Assembly (NCBI RefSeq): GCF_002246015.1
Contig: NZ_NOLJ01000005.1
Span: 291,803 to 355,802 of the forward strand
Direction: 5' to 3'
From: Nostoc sp. 'Peltigera membranacea cyanobiont' 210A
GTDB lineage: Bacteria; Cyanobacteriota; Cyanobacteriia; Cyanobacteriales; Nostocaceae
Length of the DNA stretch: 64,000 nucleotides
Below the pieces are notes generated by a model. It saw only the letters and a list, made by a program, of their open reading frames with translations, was not told the DNA's origin and searched no databases. Below, piece by piece: positions 43,961 through 53,020 of this stretch. Every line of letters begins with the position of its first letter. Position 1 is the first letter of the stretch. A program made the position numbers and the translations under genes.

Positions 43961-46483
43961 ATGGGAAATCGAAATCAATCTGTAAATAAGCAACGTAAGC
44001 TTTACCAATTTCTAGTAGCAACATCATTATTAACTGGTAGCTTTTTCCAATTTCTCGCACCCGTATTAGCTGACGGAACGACTGCGGGTACATCTATCAG
44101 TAACACTGCAACAGCAACCTACGAAGATCCTAACAGTCCAGGGACAACTATAAATGCCACTTCTAACACTGTCGTTGTCACCGTAGCAGAGGTTGCTGGA
44201 ATCACCGTCACAGGGTCTGGAGTCACAGATAACAATGGCGGTAATGTTGCAGTTGGCGACTTACTAATCTACACCTACAGCTTGACCAACGTAGGTAATG
44301 ACCCCACCAAATTCCACATTCCCAACCAAGCGACAACAACTGGGCCGGGTACAGTTTCTGGTACATTACCAAATGGTGGTACAGTTAATAACCTGCAATA
44401 TAGCACTGATGGTGGTCAAACTTGGATAAACGTCCCCCAAGGTGGCGTAGACACACCCTCTGTTCCGGTTAACGGTACTGTGTTAGTACGTGTGCCAGTA
44501 ACTGTACAAGCTGGCGCTCAAACCAATGATGTCATTACCGTTACTCTTGGTAATACTCCTGGTGATGCTCAAAACCAACTGCGGAGTCCTGATGGTGGTG
44601 ACGTATTCACCGTAGATAACCCCGATGGTAGTGCTGGTGAGGTATCTGGCACACCAGTTAATGGTACACGGGAAGCTAGCGCCACCGAGCAAATTAAGGT
44701 TGGTTTAACGGTGAAGACCTATGCTTTAGCCACCATTTTGAAGATTCGCAGTGGCTATAACAATGCTGGCACAACTGCGATTACAGATGATAAATTGACC
44801 TACGATTTGAGTTTGCGAGTTGAGTCCAACGATCCCACAGGACAGGGAATTACACCATCAGCTTTGACGGGTACAAGCATCAATGTTAATGGTGTTGCTG
44901 GCACTTATATCTTGGTTTCTGATGCAATTCCTGCGGGTACAGATTTAGCAGTAGCACCAACTGCACCTCCTGGTTGGCAAACTGTCTACACCACTAATCC
45001 AGTTACAACTAATGCTAATACAGCTAGTTGGACTACGACAGCACCAGCCTTGGCCTCAGTTACTCGCGTTGGTTTTATCAATAATCCAGCGACTATTACT
45101 TCCATCGCTCCTGGTACAACGGTAAATGGCTTCTCGATTCAGCTAGCCGTTGAATCAACTGCATCTTCACCCTTAACCGTCGCTAATATCGCTCAATTGT
45201 TTGGTCAAACACCCAGCAGCAATCTCCCAGTATACGACGAATCTGGCGACCAAAATCCCAGCAACTATGACGGTTCCCCAGGTAGTATGACACCTCCTAC
45301 GGGTACAGATACCAATGGTGATGGTATTCCCGATACTCTACCGCCCGGTAACGTTGATGATGGCTATATTAGCACTCCAGCAACTCCAGAAACTGGAACT
45401 GACACAGGTAATAACAACAGTGGTACTGGTACAGGTGGTGAGGCGAACGTCTTCACGGTGCAAGCGCCTGTTGCTTCAGCGTTACTCAACGGGCCGCAAA
45501 ATGCCCCAGATGCTACTGGCCCATCAGGTCTGACCAACGATGATTTCACTAACAAATCTTCTCTCGTACCTCCTGGTACTGCACCTGGTAGTACACTTGA
45601 CCCCCAATCCGTTGGCTTCACCAATACTATTAAAAATAGTGGTACTGACTCAGGTGTTTTGAAGATAGGGCCAACGCCACCAGCAATTCCAGGAGATTTA
45701 CCAAATGGTACGAAGGTGACTATTACCTACGGCAGTCAGTCTGCTGTTTATACCTACAATAATGGGGCGTTTGCAATAGCTGGTACAGCAATTACAATTC
45801 CCAACGTTGCTCCTGGTGCAAGTGTCAACTATGGTGTAGAAGTTGATTTACCTCCAGGTACGCAGTTATCTACTGATATTAATAGAGGCTTCCCAGTACC
45901 GATCACTGCTTCGATTGACAATTACACGACAGATACTAACGGTGATGGAATTAAGGATACTGGCAACGATAATACCTTTGATTCATCCAACATTACTATC
46001 GATCGCGTTTACACTGGCTTCCTGAAACTGCTGAAAGTGTCGCGAGTTTTACAAGGAACTGGGCCTGTAGTCCAGGGGAATGATGGCACATTCAGTATTG
46101 ATCCGAAGAAGCCTGCACCAGGAAACATTATTGAGTACCAAATTCAATACACAAATATTTCCGATCCTCAATCTGGAACCGGTAATGTGATTTTGAATGC
46201 TAACAAAGTTGTGATTACTGAAGATGGTACGCAAAGCCCCAATAACTGGGCATTAGACAACGATGCCAGCGGTCAAATTGATACTAGCAACATTGTTGGT
46301 TCAGCTAAGGATTCCGGGACTGCAACCATTCAATTCTTTAGTGGTAATCCAGCTACTAACTCTGGCATCGACCAGACTGGAACTACGGCAAACACTGATG
46401 TTGCTAAGTATGTGGATACTGTCACTGGCATGATCGCACCGGGCATCCAAAGAACATTTACCTTCCAGCGCAAGGTGAACTAA
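43961..46483 (+). CDS. Exported DUF11-type repeat protein (840 residues)
   Basis: A signal peptide (basic MGNRNQSVNKQRKLYQ, hydrophobic FLVATSLLTGSFFQFLAPVLA, then cleavage near ADG) leads into a long beta-rich, Gly/Thr/Asn-rich protein. DUF11-like units are recognisable by the pattern VxVGDxxxYTYxLTNVGN (about residues 90-120) and by KPAPGNIIEYQIQYTNIS near the C-terminus (about 745). A DTNGDGIPDT stretch resembles a calcium loop. The frame is open to TTG 43901, but the ATG at 43961 gives the proper signal peptide. It has no membrane anchor, LPXTG or S-layer domain and ends FTFQRKVN. First of five same-strand genes for exported proteins. Confidence 0.85.
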   Translation: MGNRNQSVNKQRKLYQFLVATSLLTGSFFQFLAPVLADGTTAGTSISNTATATYEDPNSPGTTINATSNTVVVTVAEVAGITVTGSGVTDNNGGNVAVGDLLIYTYSLTNVGNDPTKFHIPNQATTTGPGTVSGTLPNGGTVNNLQYSTDGGQTWINVPQGGVDTPSVPVNGTVLVRVPVTVQAGAQTNDVITVTLGNTPGDAQNQLRSPDGGDVFTVDNPDGSAGEVSGTPVNGTREASATEQIKVGLTVKTYALATILKIRSGYNNAGTTAITDDKLTYDLSLRVESNDPTGQGITPSALTGTSINVNGVAGTYILVSDAIPAGTDLAVAPTAPPGWQTVYTTNPVTTNANTASWTTTAPALASVTRVGFINNPATITSIAPGTTVNGFSIQLAVESTASSPLTVANIAQLFGQTPSSNLPVYDESGDQNPSNYDGSPGSMTPPTGTDTNGDGIPDTLPPGNVDDGYISTPATPETGTDTGNNNSGTGTGGEANVFTVQAPVASALLNGPQNAPDATGPSGLTNDDFTNKSSLVPPGTAPGSTLDPQSVGFTNTIKNSGTDSGVLKIGPTPPAIPGDLPNGTKVTITYGSQSAVYTYNNGAFAIAGTAITIPNVAPGASVNYGVEVDLPPGTQLSTDINRGFPVPITASIDNYTTDTNGDGIKDTGNDNTFDSSNITIDRVYTGFLKLLKVSRVLQGTGPVVQGNDGTFSIDPKKPAPGNIIEYQIQYTNISDPQSGTGNVILNANKVVITEDGTQSPNNWALDNDASGQIDTSNIVGSAKDSGTATIQFFSGNPATNSGIDQTGTTANTDVAKYVDTVTGMIAPGIQRTFTFQRKVN

Positions 46484-46660
46484 TTCGTTGGGATTGGGGA
46501 CTTTGAAGTTTGCAGACTCTAGTACAGAAGAGTCTGCGAAGCATTTGATTTTATCCCCAACCCCAAACAGCAAGCAAATAGGAGAGTGACTTTTTCTTAG
46601 CAAAAGCTGGGAAAGATAAGTCAACAATTCACATTCTGGAAGTTTTTTGAGGTTATTTAT

Positions 46661-47224
46661 ATGAAGCGTGTTTCTCTTGCAGGTTTAGGAGCATTCGCTC
46701 TCATTGCTACAGTTCCATTTGTCGGTCAAATTCCGGGAATCGCAAATGTATGGCATTTAGAAAGTGCTGTTGCTCAGAATATCAAAACTCAAGGGCAAAT
46801 TCAATTGCGTTTAGAAGCAGAAAAGCAAGTGGTGGCAAAGGATCAACAGGGTAAGCAAAGCCAGAAATGGGAACCTTTAAAAGGTCAAGTTGTGGTGCGA
46901 CCAGGAGATGTATTGCGATATACCTTGAGTGGCGAAAATCAGAGCGATCGCCCAGTGAAGAATTTGACTTTTAATCAACCTATTCCCAAAGGAATGGTCT
47001 ACGTGCTGAATTCTACCAATGTCGCCAAAAATGCCAAAGTTATTTACAGCATTGATGGTGGGCGTAGCTTCGTCGAAAATCCCACTGTTAAAGTTACTCT
47101 TCCTGGCGGCAAAGTGGAAACAAAAGCAGCCCCAGCCACGGCTTACACTCATATCCGTTTGCAGATTCCATCACTTGCAGCGAAGACAACAGTCAAGGCA
47201 ACTTATCAAACCCAAGTCCGCTGA
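46661..47224 (+). CDS. Small exported DUF11-like protein (187 residues)
   Basis: A signal peptide (MKRVSLAGLGAFALIATVPFVGQIPG, with a likely Ala-x-Ala type cleavage near SAVAQ) precedes a single beta-sandwich of the DUF11 kind. VVVRPGDVLRYTLSGENQSDRPVKNLTFNQPIPKGMVYV is the core. It ends KATYQTQVR. GAGG stands nine bases before the ATG. It sits between two larger DUF11 proteins and could be an adaptor or minor subunit of the same structure. Confidence 0.82.
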   Translation: MKRVSLAGLGAFALIATVPFVGQIPGIANVWHLESAVAQNIKTQGQIQLRLEAEKQVVAKDQQGKQSQKWEPLKGQVVVRPGDVLRYTLSGENQSDRPVKNLTFNQPIPKGMVYVLNSTNVAKNAKVIYSIDGGRSFVENPTVKVTLPGGKVETKAAPATAYTHIRLQIPSLAAKTTVKATYQTQVR

Positions 47225-47397
47225 TTAAGACGCAAAGACACGCCGCCTTGCTAACTCGAAAAAGAGCCGCAATCAAGAATATTTTCAGATTCCACTGGAA
47301 ACGAGATTTTAAAAGAGTTTTGGCTTAACTGGATTTCCCCAAATAAAGAAGTGCTTTTATTAACAATAAGCTTGACATTTCAGAGGAGGTATGGTAC

Positions 47398-48939
47398 ATG
47401 AGCCATCCTCAAAACCAAAAACAAATTACTTCTAGCGGTAGCTGGTGGCGACGGTTAACAGCGACTGTTCTTCTGGGAAGTTTTTTGCATACTAGTATAT
47501 CTATGCCAGCGATCGCGCAACAGACTAACAATCTGGTTGCGTCTTTGCCATTAATAAATCAAGCTACTTATACTTATACAGATTCTGCTAGCAATTATCA
47601 ATATCAAGGAAGTTCTGAGCAAATCAATGTTAGTCCTATCCCCTTACTCGATCCATTAGGACGGATTTTAGGTTGCGCTGGGACAATCTTACCTGACTAT
47701 ACAGGTTTTTCAGTTGGGGTATACGAACCGAACTCTAGCGATCCAACGGGGATAGAATTGGGCAGCTTGGTTGCTTTGACTCGAACAGAGTTACCAGATA
47801 TCCCTAATAACAACGTTCCTGGTGGTAAATCGCCGAATACTGAGAATAGTAATCCCTACTTCGTTACGAATAACCCTGCGGGTGTCTACAATTTCCTACT
47901 CGATCCGAATAAGGGTCAAACCGATCCAGGTAGAACCTACATTTTTGTAGTTAATCCACCACCAAATTCTATCTATAAACAGCGGCGGGTCAAGATTGAA
48001 ATCCTTGCTAACAATGGCACACAAGGTAATGGTGTTGTGCGATATGTCGCTAGTTCTCTAGATGGTCAACCAATCAGTCTTACAGGTGAAACCAGACTAG
48101 AGCAAACAGTTGTTTTAGTTCCCAATGCAGAAACAGTGGGACTGGATTTATTAGCCTTTGAATTCACCACAAATTTGTGTCAAGCCAATCAGTTACAGAT
48201 TATCAAAACAGGCGATCGCGCTACTGCTGAACCTGGGGATACGGTAATCTACCGCCTGTCGGTAAAAAATCTCGCTGATGCTGGTTTGAGTAATATATTT
48301 GTCACCGACAACCTACCTTTAGGATTCCAGTTTTTACCGAAATCTGTGCAGGGAGAGTTGGACGGTCAACTAGTCGCGATCGCTTCAGAACGAAATGGTA
48401 ACACAGTCACATTCCGCACAGACGTAACAATTTCCCCAGAGAAAGTCTTGAATATTGCCTACGCTGCTCAACTAACAGCTGATGCACTGCGTGGTACTGG
48501 TCGTAACACTGCGATCGTTAATGCTCAACGAACTGATAACCGTTTTAGTACTAAGGATGGCCCAGCAACGCACCAATTGAAAATTCGTCCAGGAATCGTT
48601 TCTGACTGTGGCACGATTATCGGTCGGGTGTTTGTTGATAAAAACTTTGACGGCGAACAACAGCGTGGTGAGCCTGGAGTACCCAATGCGGTGATTTTTC
48701 TGGAGGATGGAAACCGCATCACTACAGATCCTAATGGTTTGTTCTCTCTAGCTAATGCCTTACCTGGATACCACACAGGTGTACTAGACCTTAGCAGTGT
48801 AGCTGGTTATGCCCTAGCTCATAACGAAAAATTCCGCGAACGAAATAGCCAATCTCGCTTGGTGCATTTAGAGCCTGGTGGCTTAGTACGTATGAACTTC
48901 GCTGTCACCCCCACATTTCAGGAGCCAGTCAAGAAATGA
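47398..48939 (+). CDS. Exported protein with DUF11 and SdrD-B-like domains (513 residues)
   Basis: A signal peptide (WWRRLTATVLLGSFLHTSISMPAIA) leads to an N-terminal beta-rich region of about 220 residues. A DUF11 unit follows (about 265-390, TGDRATAEPGDTVIYRLSVKN, IFVTDNLPLGFQFLP). A SdrD-B/carboxypeptidase-regulatory-like sandwich comes last (about 405-470, GRVFVDKNFDGEQQRGEPGVPNAVI). GAGGAGG lies eight bases before the ATG. It overlaps the barrel gene in an ATGA, so the two are made together and probably interact; the C-terminus may plug or dock to the barrel. Confidence 0.85.
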   Translation: MSHPQNQKQITSSGSWWRRLTATVLLGSFLHTSISMPAIAQQTNNLVASLPLINQATYTYTDSASNYQYQGSSEQINVSPIPLLDPLGRILGCAGTILPDYTGFSVGVYEPNSSDPTGIELGSLVALTRTELPDIPNNNVPGGKSPNTENSNPYFVTNNPAGVYNFLLDPNKGQTDPGRTYIFVVNPPPNSIYKQRRVKIEILANNGTQGNGVVRYVASSLDGQPISLTGETRLEQTVVLVPNAETVGLDLLAFEFTTNLCQANQLQIIKTGDRATAEPGDTVIYRLSVKNLADAGLSNIFVTDNLPLGFQFLPKSVQGELDGQLVAIASERNGNTVTFRTDVTISPEKVLNIAYAAQLTADALRGTGRNTAIVNAQRTDNRFSTKDGPATHQLKIRPGIVSDCGTIIGRVFVDKNFDGEQQRGEPGVPNAVIFLEDGNRITTDPNGLFSLANALPGYHTGVLDLSSVAGYALAHNEKFRERNSQSRLVHLEPGGLVRMNFAVTPTFQEPVKK

Positions 48940-51900
48940 AAACCAGACTGCACTGTATAACTACATTTAACCTGAGATTGATGGGGGCGATGCCAGTAGT
49001 AGCTCTCAGCCTTGTTTTGTACCCTGCAATTGTCAAAGCAGAAATCACTAGTGAAAACCTCCTTTTCCCTGATTCCCATTCGCAAGCAGAAAAGAGTGCC
49101 GAAGATCCTGACTTTTCACCGAATCTGGAAAACCTCTCCCCTAGAATGGGAGAGGGTTTGAATTCTCCACCTCTCGAATTTGCCTCAACTTCTTCAGCAT
49201 CGGCTCCTGAAATTCCAGATGTCCAGCTAAGTGAAACGGAAATACAACCGCTTCAACCAGAAACTTCTGTTGATTTGCCCAGAGGTTCACACAAAATAGC
49301 AGGAATAAAGGATAAGAACGACGAACGCAAAGATACTGAAACCCTGTTTCATGCTTCTCCAACAGAAATACAACCATTTCAGCCAGCCACTTCTGTCGGT
49401 TTGCCTAGAGGATTACGCAAAATTGCAGGAGTAGACGACGCGGGGACAAAGGGACAAGGGGTAAATGAAAATCTTCCCGTGTCCCCCACTGTCCCTATCT
49501 CTACAGCAATTAAAATCCTGACTCCAACGGCTGACAGTGTTGTAGATGTACAAGCTAGCACGGTGATTGTGCAGTTTCCCGCTGGTAGTCAAGTGGAATT
49601 GCGGGTAAATGGCGCGTTGGTAGACCCTTCTTTAGTGGGACGGACAGAAACTGATGCTACCACCAACTTGGTAACGCAGACATGGTATGGTGTCTCGTTA
49701 AAAGAAGGTGCAAACACCATCTCTGCACAGGTTCTTGGAGGAACAGAACCCCCTGTAACAGTGCAAGTTGCAGTCCGGGGAGCGCCGCAGCAATTAACTG
49801 TAGAAACAGTTGAGTCTCGTATCCCGGCGGATGGACGTTCTACCGCGACAATCCTGGGTCAACTCATCGATGCAAGTGGCAATCGCTCGAATCGTGATGC
49901 TGTTGTCACCCTCATACCCACTGCTGGGGAATTGGTCGGGAAAGACTTCAAACCTGATGAACCAGGATTTCAAGTGGAGGCGAAAGCGGGGCAATTTACA
50001 GCTACATTGCGATCGCAACTGAAGGCTGAAACTGTCACAATTCGCGCGATCGCAAATGATTTAGAAGCCTTCACCCAACTACAATTTGAAACCGCACTGC
50101 GTCCGAGTTTAGTTACTGGAGTAATAGATTTACGTTTGGGCGCTAGAGGTACAAATTATTACGGCAGTTTCCGTGATTTCCTCCCTCCTGACAAAAACAA
50201 CGGAACCCAATTAGATTTCCATTCAGCGATATTTGCCACTGGTGCGATCGGGGAATGGTTATTTACAGGGGCATATAACAGTTCTCGTAGTCTCAATGAA
50301 GATTGCAACTGCGATAATCGCCTGTTTAGAACTTACCAATTCAGCGAGCAAAACTATCCTGTCTACGGCGATAGCTCGAAAGTTGATGTAGTTGCTCCTT
50401 CCATTGACAGTGTATTTCTGCGTTTTGAGCGTTCAGCCCGTACCCCTGGCTCCGATCCTGATTATGCGATGTGGGGTGACTATAACACAGAAGAATTTGC
50501 GCGGCGATCGCAGCAATTTACTTCTATCACCCGTCAACTCCACGGTTTTAAGGCTAACTACAACTTAGGAAACCTACAAATTACAGGTTTCTATGGCGAC
50601 CACTTAGAAGGATTTCAACGGGATACTATTGCTCCCGATGGTACTAGTGGTTATTACTTCCTCTCTCGCAGACTATTACAAGCAGGTAGTGAAAATGTCT
50701 TTATCGAGTTAGAAGAACTCAATCGTCCTGGAACTGTATTAGAACGCAAACAACTTAACCGAGGCCCAGACTACGAAATCGACTACGATCGCGGTACTTT
50801 ATTATTCCGCGAACCGATTCTTCGCACCGATATCGATCGAACCGGACAAGTATTGGTACGTCGGATTGTTGTTAGCTATCAATATGACAGCGAAGACTCT
50901 GACGGGAGCATCTATGCTGGTCGTTTGCAATATAATCTTTCCCGCAAACTCAACCAAGAAAGTTGGATAGGAGCAACTTATGTTCAAGAAAATCACGGGG
51001 TGCGCGACTTTCAACTCTACGGCGCAGATGCGCTGATTGCTTTGGGTGACAACGGTAAGTTAATCGCAGAATATGCCCATTCCGCTAATGATTCTGATGT
51101 TGTGGGAAAAGTTAGAGGTGATGCCTACCGTTTAGAAGCTGAAGGAAAGATTGCTAATGGGATTCAAGGTCGTGCCTATTATCGCTTTGCTGATACGGGT
51201 TTTGCCAATAATGCTACTATCAGCTTTGTCCCAGGACAAACCCGTTATGGAGCGCAGGTTACAGCTAAACTCACCTCAACTACCAACGTCAGAGCGCAAT
51301 ACGACCACGAAGACAATTTTGGGATTGCTCCCCAACCCCTAGACACCTTTGAAGAACTATTTGCACCGCGTTATGAGGCGATACCTGGGAGCAAAGTTGA
51401 TAATTCACTGACGACGATTTCCGCTGGGATTCAACAACGTTTGGGTAAAGCTACTCTGGATGTGGATTGGATTCATCGTCGTCGGGAAGACCGTATCCCC
51501 GACAGTAGCTTGAGTAGTAATTCCGATCAATTGCGATCGCGTTTTTCAGTTCCTCTAGCTAAAAACCTGACCTTCCAAGCCCAAAATGAACTCAGCTTAT
51601 CTTCCCAAAAAGATACTGTTTACCCAGACCGTACCATTTTGGGGTTGAATTGGGCGGTAATTCCTGGTGTCAGCGTTAGTTTGGCCCAACAGTATTACAG
51701 TAGTGGTCAATATTCGGGTAATTCCATCACTAGCTTGAGTGTCAACGGCGAACACAAACTCGGTTCGGATACTACCTTGACCGGTCGCTACTCAATTTTG
51801 GGTGGTGCTAACGAAATGACTACCCAAGGTGCAATTGGTATAAATAACCGTTGGACTATTGCTTCGGGATTGCGGCTGAACGTTGCTTACGAACACGTAT

Positions 51901-52820
51901 TTGGCAACTTCTTTGGACGCACGGCGGCAGGTCAACAATATGCCCAACCCTACGCGTTTGGTCAAGCAGCATCTGCGATCGGGTTTGATGGTGGCGATAG
52001 CTACAGTATAGGGCTGGAATACAGTGATAATCCGCAGTTTCAAGCTAGCGCCCGTTATGAACATCGTTCTTCTTCTGGTGGTAGTAATACAGTAATTACC
52101 GCAGGTGCTGCGGGTAAAATTTCTCCGGCTCTCACAGCTTTAGTACGTTATCAACAAGCTGGTTCTTCCAATCAAAAGCTTTCAGGATTGGGAGATACTG
52201 CTAACCTCAAGTTGGGTTTAGCCTACCGCGACCCCAATAGCGATAAATTTAATGCTTTATTGCGTTATGAATATCGTCAAAATCCGTCAACGATTCCTGA
52301 GACTATCCTGTTAGGAAGTGGTACGGGTTCCCAAGACCATACCTTTGCTTTAGAAGCGATTTACGCTCCTAATTGGCAATGGGAATTCTACGGTAAGTAT
52401 GCTTTGCGTAACAGCACCTCTTATTTAGCTAACGATTTAGCTGGTACTAGCACAGTAAATCTGGCCCAAGTACGCGCTACCTATCGTTTGGGATATAGCT
52501 GGGATTTGGTGGGTGAGGCTCGTGTAATTAGTCAGTCTAGCTACAGTGAGACAGGCTTTGTTGTTGAAACAGGCTACTACCTCACACCTAACCTCCGCGT
52601 TTCGGCTGGTTATGTCTTTGGTAAAGTTGATGACCGAGATTTCTCAGGAACACGTTCTGCGGGAGGCGCGTATTTGGGCTTTACGGTTAAGCTCAACGAA
52701 TTGTTTGACGGCTTTGGACAACAAAAACCTGTAGCGCGCCAGCCACAGGAATCGGCGATGAAAACTTTGGTGGGTAAACTCAAGGCTGCAATGAGGGGGA
52801 TGCAAAGGCGTGAAATATAA
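48936..52820 (+). CDS. Outer-membrane beta-barrel protein with Ig-like N-terminal region (1294 residues)
   Basis: After a signal peptide (LMGAMPVVALSLVLYPAIVKA) there is a low-complexity region with a repeated TEIQPxQPxTSVxLPRG unit. Periplasmic Ig-like domains follow (about 190-385, including SRIPADGRSTATILGQLIDASGNRSN, a Big_1/invasin-like pattern). About 900 residues of alternating strands come last, e.g. NYYGSFRDFLPP, YNLGNLQITGFYGDHLEG, AQVTAKLTSTTNVRAQYDHED and GAYLGFTVKL. That is a large outer-membrane barrel. It is coupled by ATGA to the preceding DUF11 gene. Short stretches near residues 60-85 and 167-190 are encoded by intergenic-type palindromes. Confidence 0.85.
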   Translation: MKTRLHCITTFNLRLMGAMPVVALSLVLYPAIVKAEITSENLLFPDSHSQAEKSAEDPDFSPNLENLSPRMGEGLNSPPLEFASTSSASAPEIPDVQLSETEIQPLQPETSVDLPRGSHKIAGIKDKNDERKDTETLFHASPTEIQPFQPATSVGLPRGLRKIAGVDDAGTKGQGVNENLPVSPTVPISTAIKILTPTADSVVDVQASTVIVQFPAGSQVELRVNGALVDPSLVGRTETDATTNLVTQTWYGVSLKEGANTISAQVLGGTEPPVTVQVAVRGAPQQLTVETVESRIPADGRSTATILGQLIDASGNRSNRDAVVTLIPTAGELVGKDFKPDEPGFQVEAKAGQFTATLRSQLKAETVTIRAIANDLEAFTQLQFETALRPSLVTGVIDLRLGARGTNYYGSFRDFLPPDKNNGTQLDFHSAIFATGAIGEWLFTGAYNSSRSLNEDCNCDNRLFRTYQFSEQNYPVYGDSSKVDVVAPSIDSVFLRFERSARTPGSDPDYAMWGDYNTEEFARRSQQFTSITRQLHGFKANYNLGNLQITGFYGDHLEGFQRDTIAPDGTSGYYFLSRRLLQAGSENVFIELEELNRPGTVLERKQLNRGPDYEIDYDRGTLLFREPILRTDIDRTGQVLVRRIVVSYQYDSEDSDGSIYAGRLQYNLSRKLNQESWIGATYVQENHGVRDFQLYGADALIALGDNGKLIAEYAHSANDSDVVGKVRGDAYRLEAEGKIANGIQGRAYYRFADTGFANNATISFVPGQTRYGAQVTAKLTSTTNVRAQYDHEDNFGIAPQPLDTFEELFAPRYEAIPGSKVDNSLTTISAGIQQRLGKATLDVDWIHRRREDRIPDSSLSSNSDQLRSRFSVPLAKNLTFQAQNELSLSSQKDTVYPDRTILGLNWAVIPGVSVSLAQQYYSSGQYSGNSITSLSVNGEHKLGSDTTLTGRYSILGGANEMTTQGAIGINNRWTIASGLRLNVAYEHVFGNFFGRTAAGQQYAQPYAFGQAASAIGFDGGDSYSIGLEYSDNPQFQASARYEHRSSSGGSNTVITAGAAGKISPALTALVRYQQAGSSNQKLSGLGDTANLKLGLAYRDPNSDKFNALLRYEYRQNPSTIPETILLGSGTGSQDHTFALEAIYAPNWQWEFYGKYALRNSTSYLANDLAGTSTVNLAQVRATYRLGYSWDLVGEARVISQSSYSETGFVVETGYYLTPNLRVSAGYVFGKVDDRDFSGTRSAGGAYLGFTVKLNELFDGFGQQKPVARQPQESAMKTLVGKLKAAMRGMQRREI

Positions 52821-53020
52821 AAGGGTTATTTGATGTAGAGATGTTCATTGCAACCTCTATATACGAATTTAACCTTTCCTCATGGGAATACTATTGTCGT
52901 AACGATTTTATTATTCGCTTTGTAATCTAGTGCAAAAACGTTTCAATTTTCGTTCTGGTATTTGTATATTTATAAACTCAATATCATTACTTACATATTA
53001 TGTATTTTTATTGGAACTAA

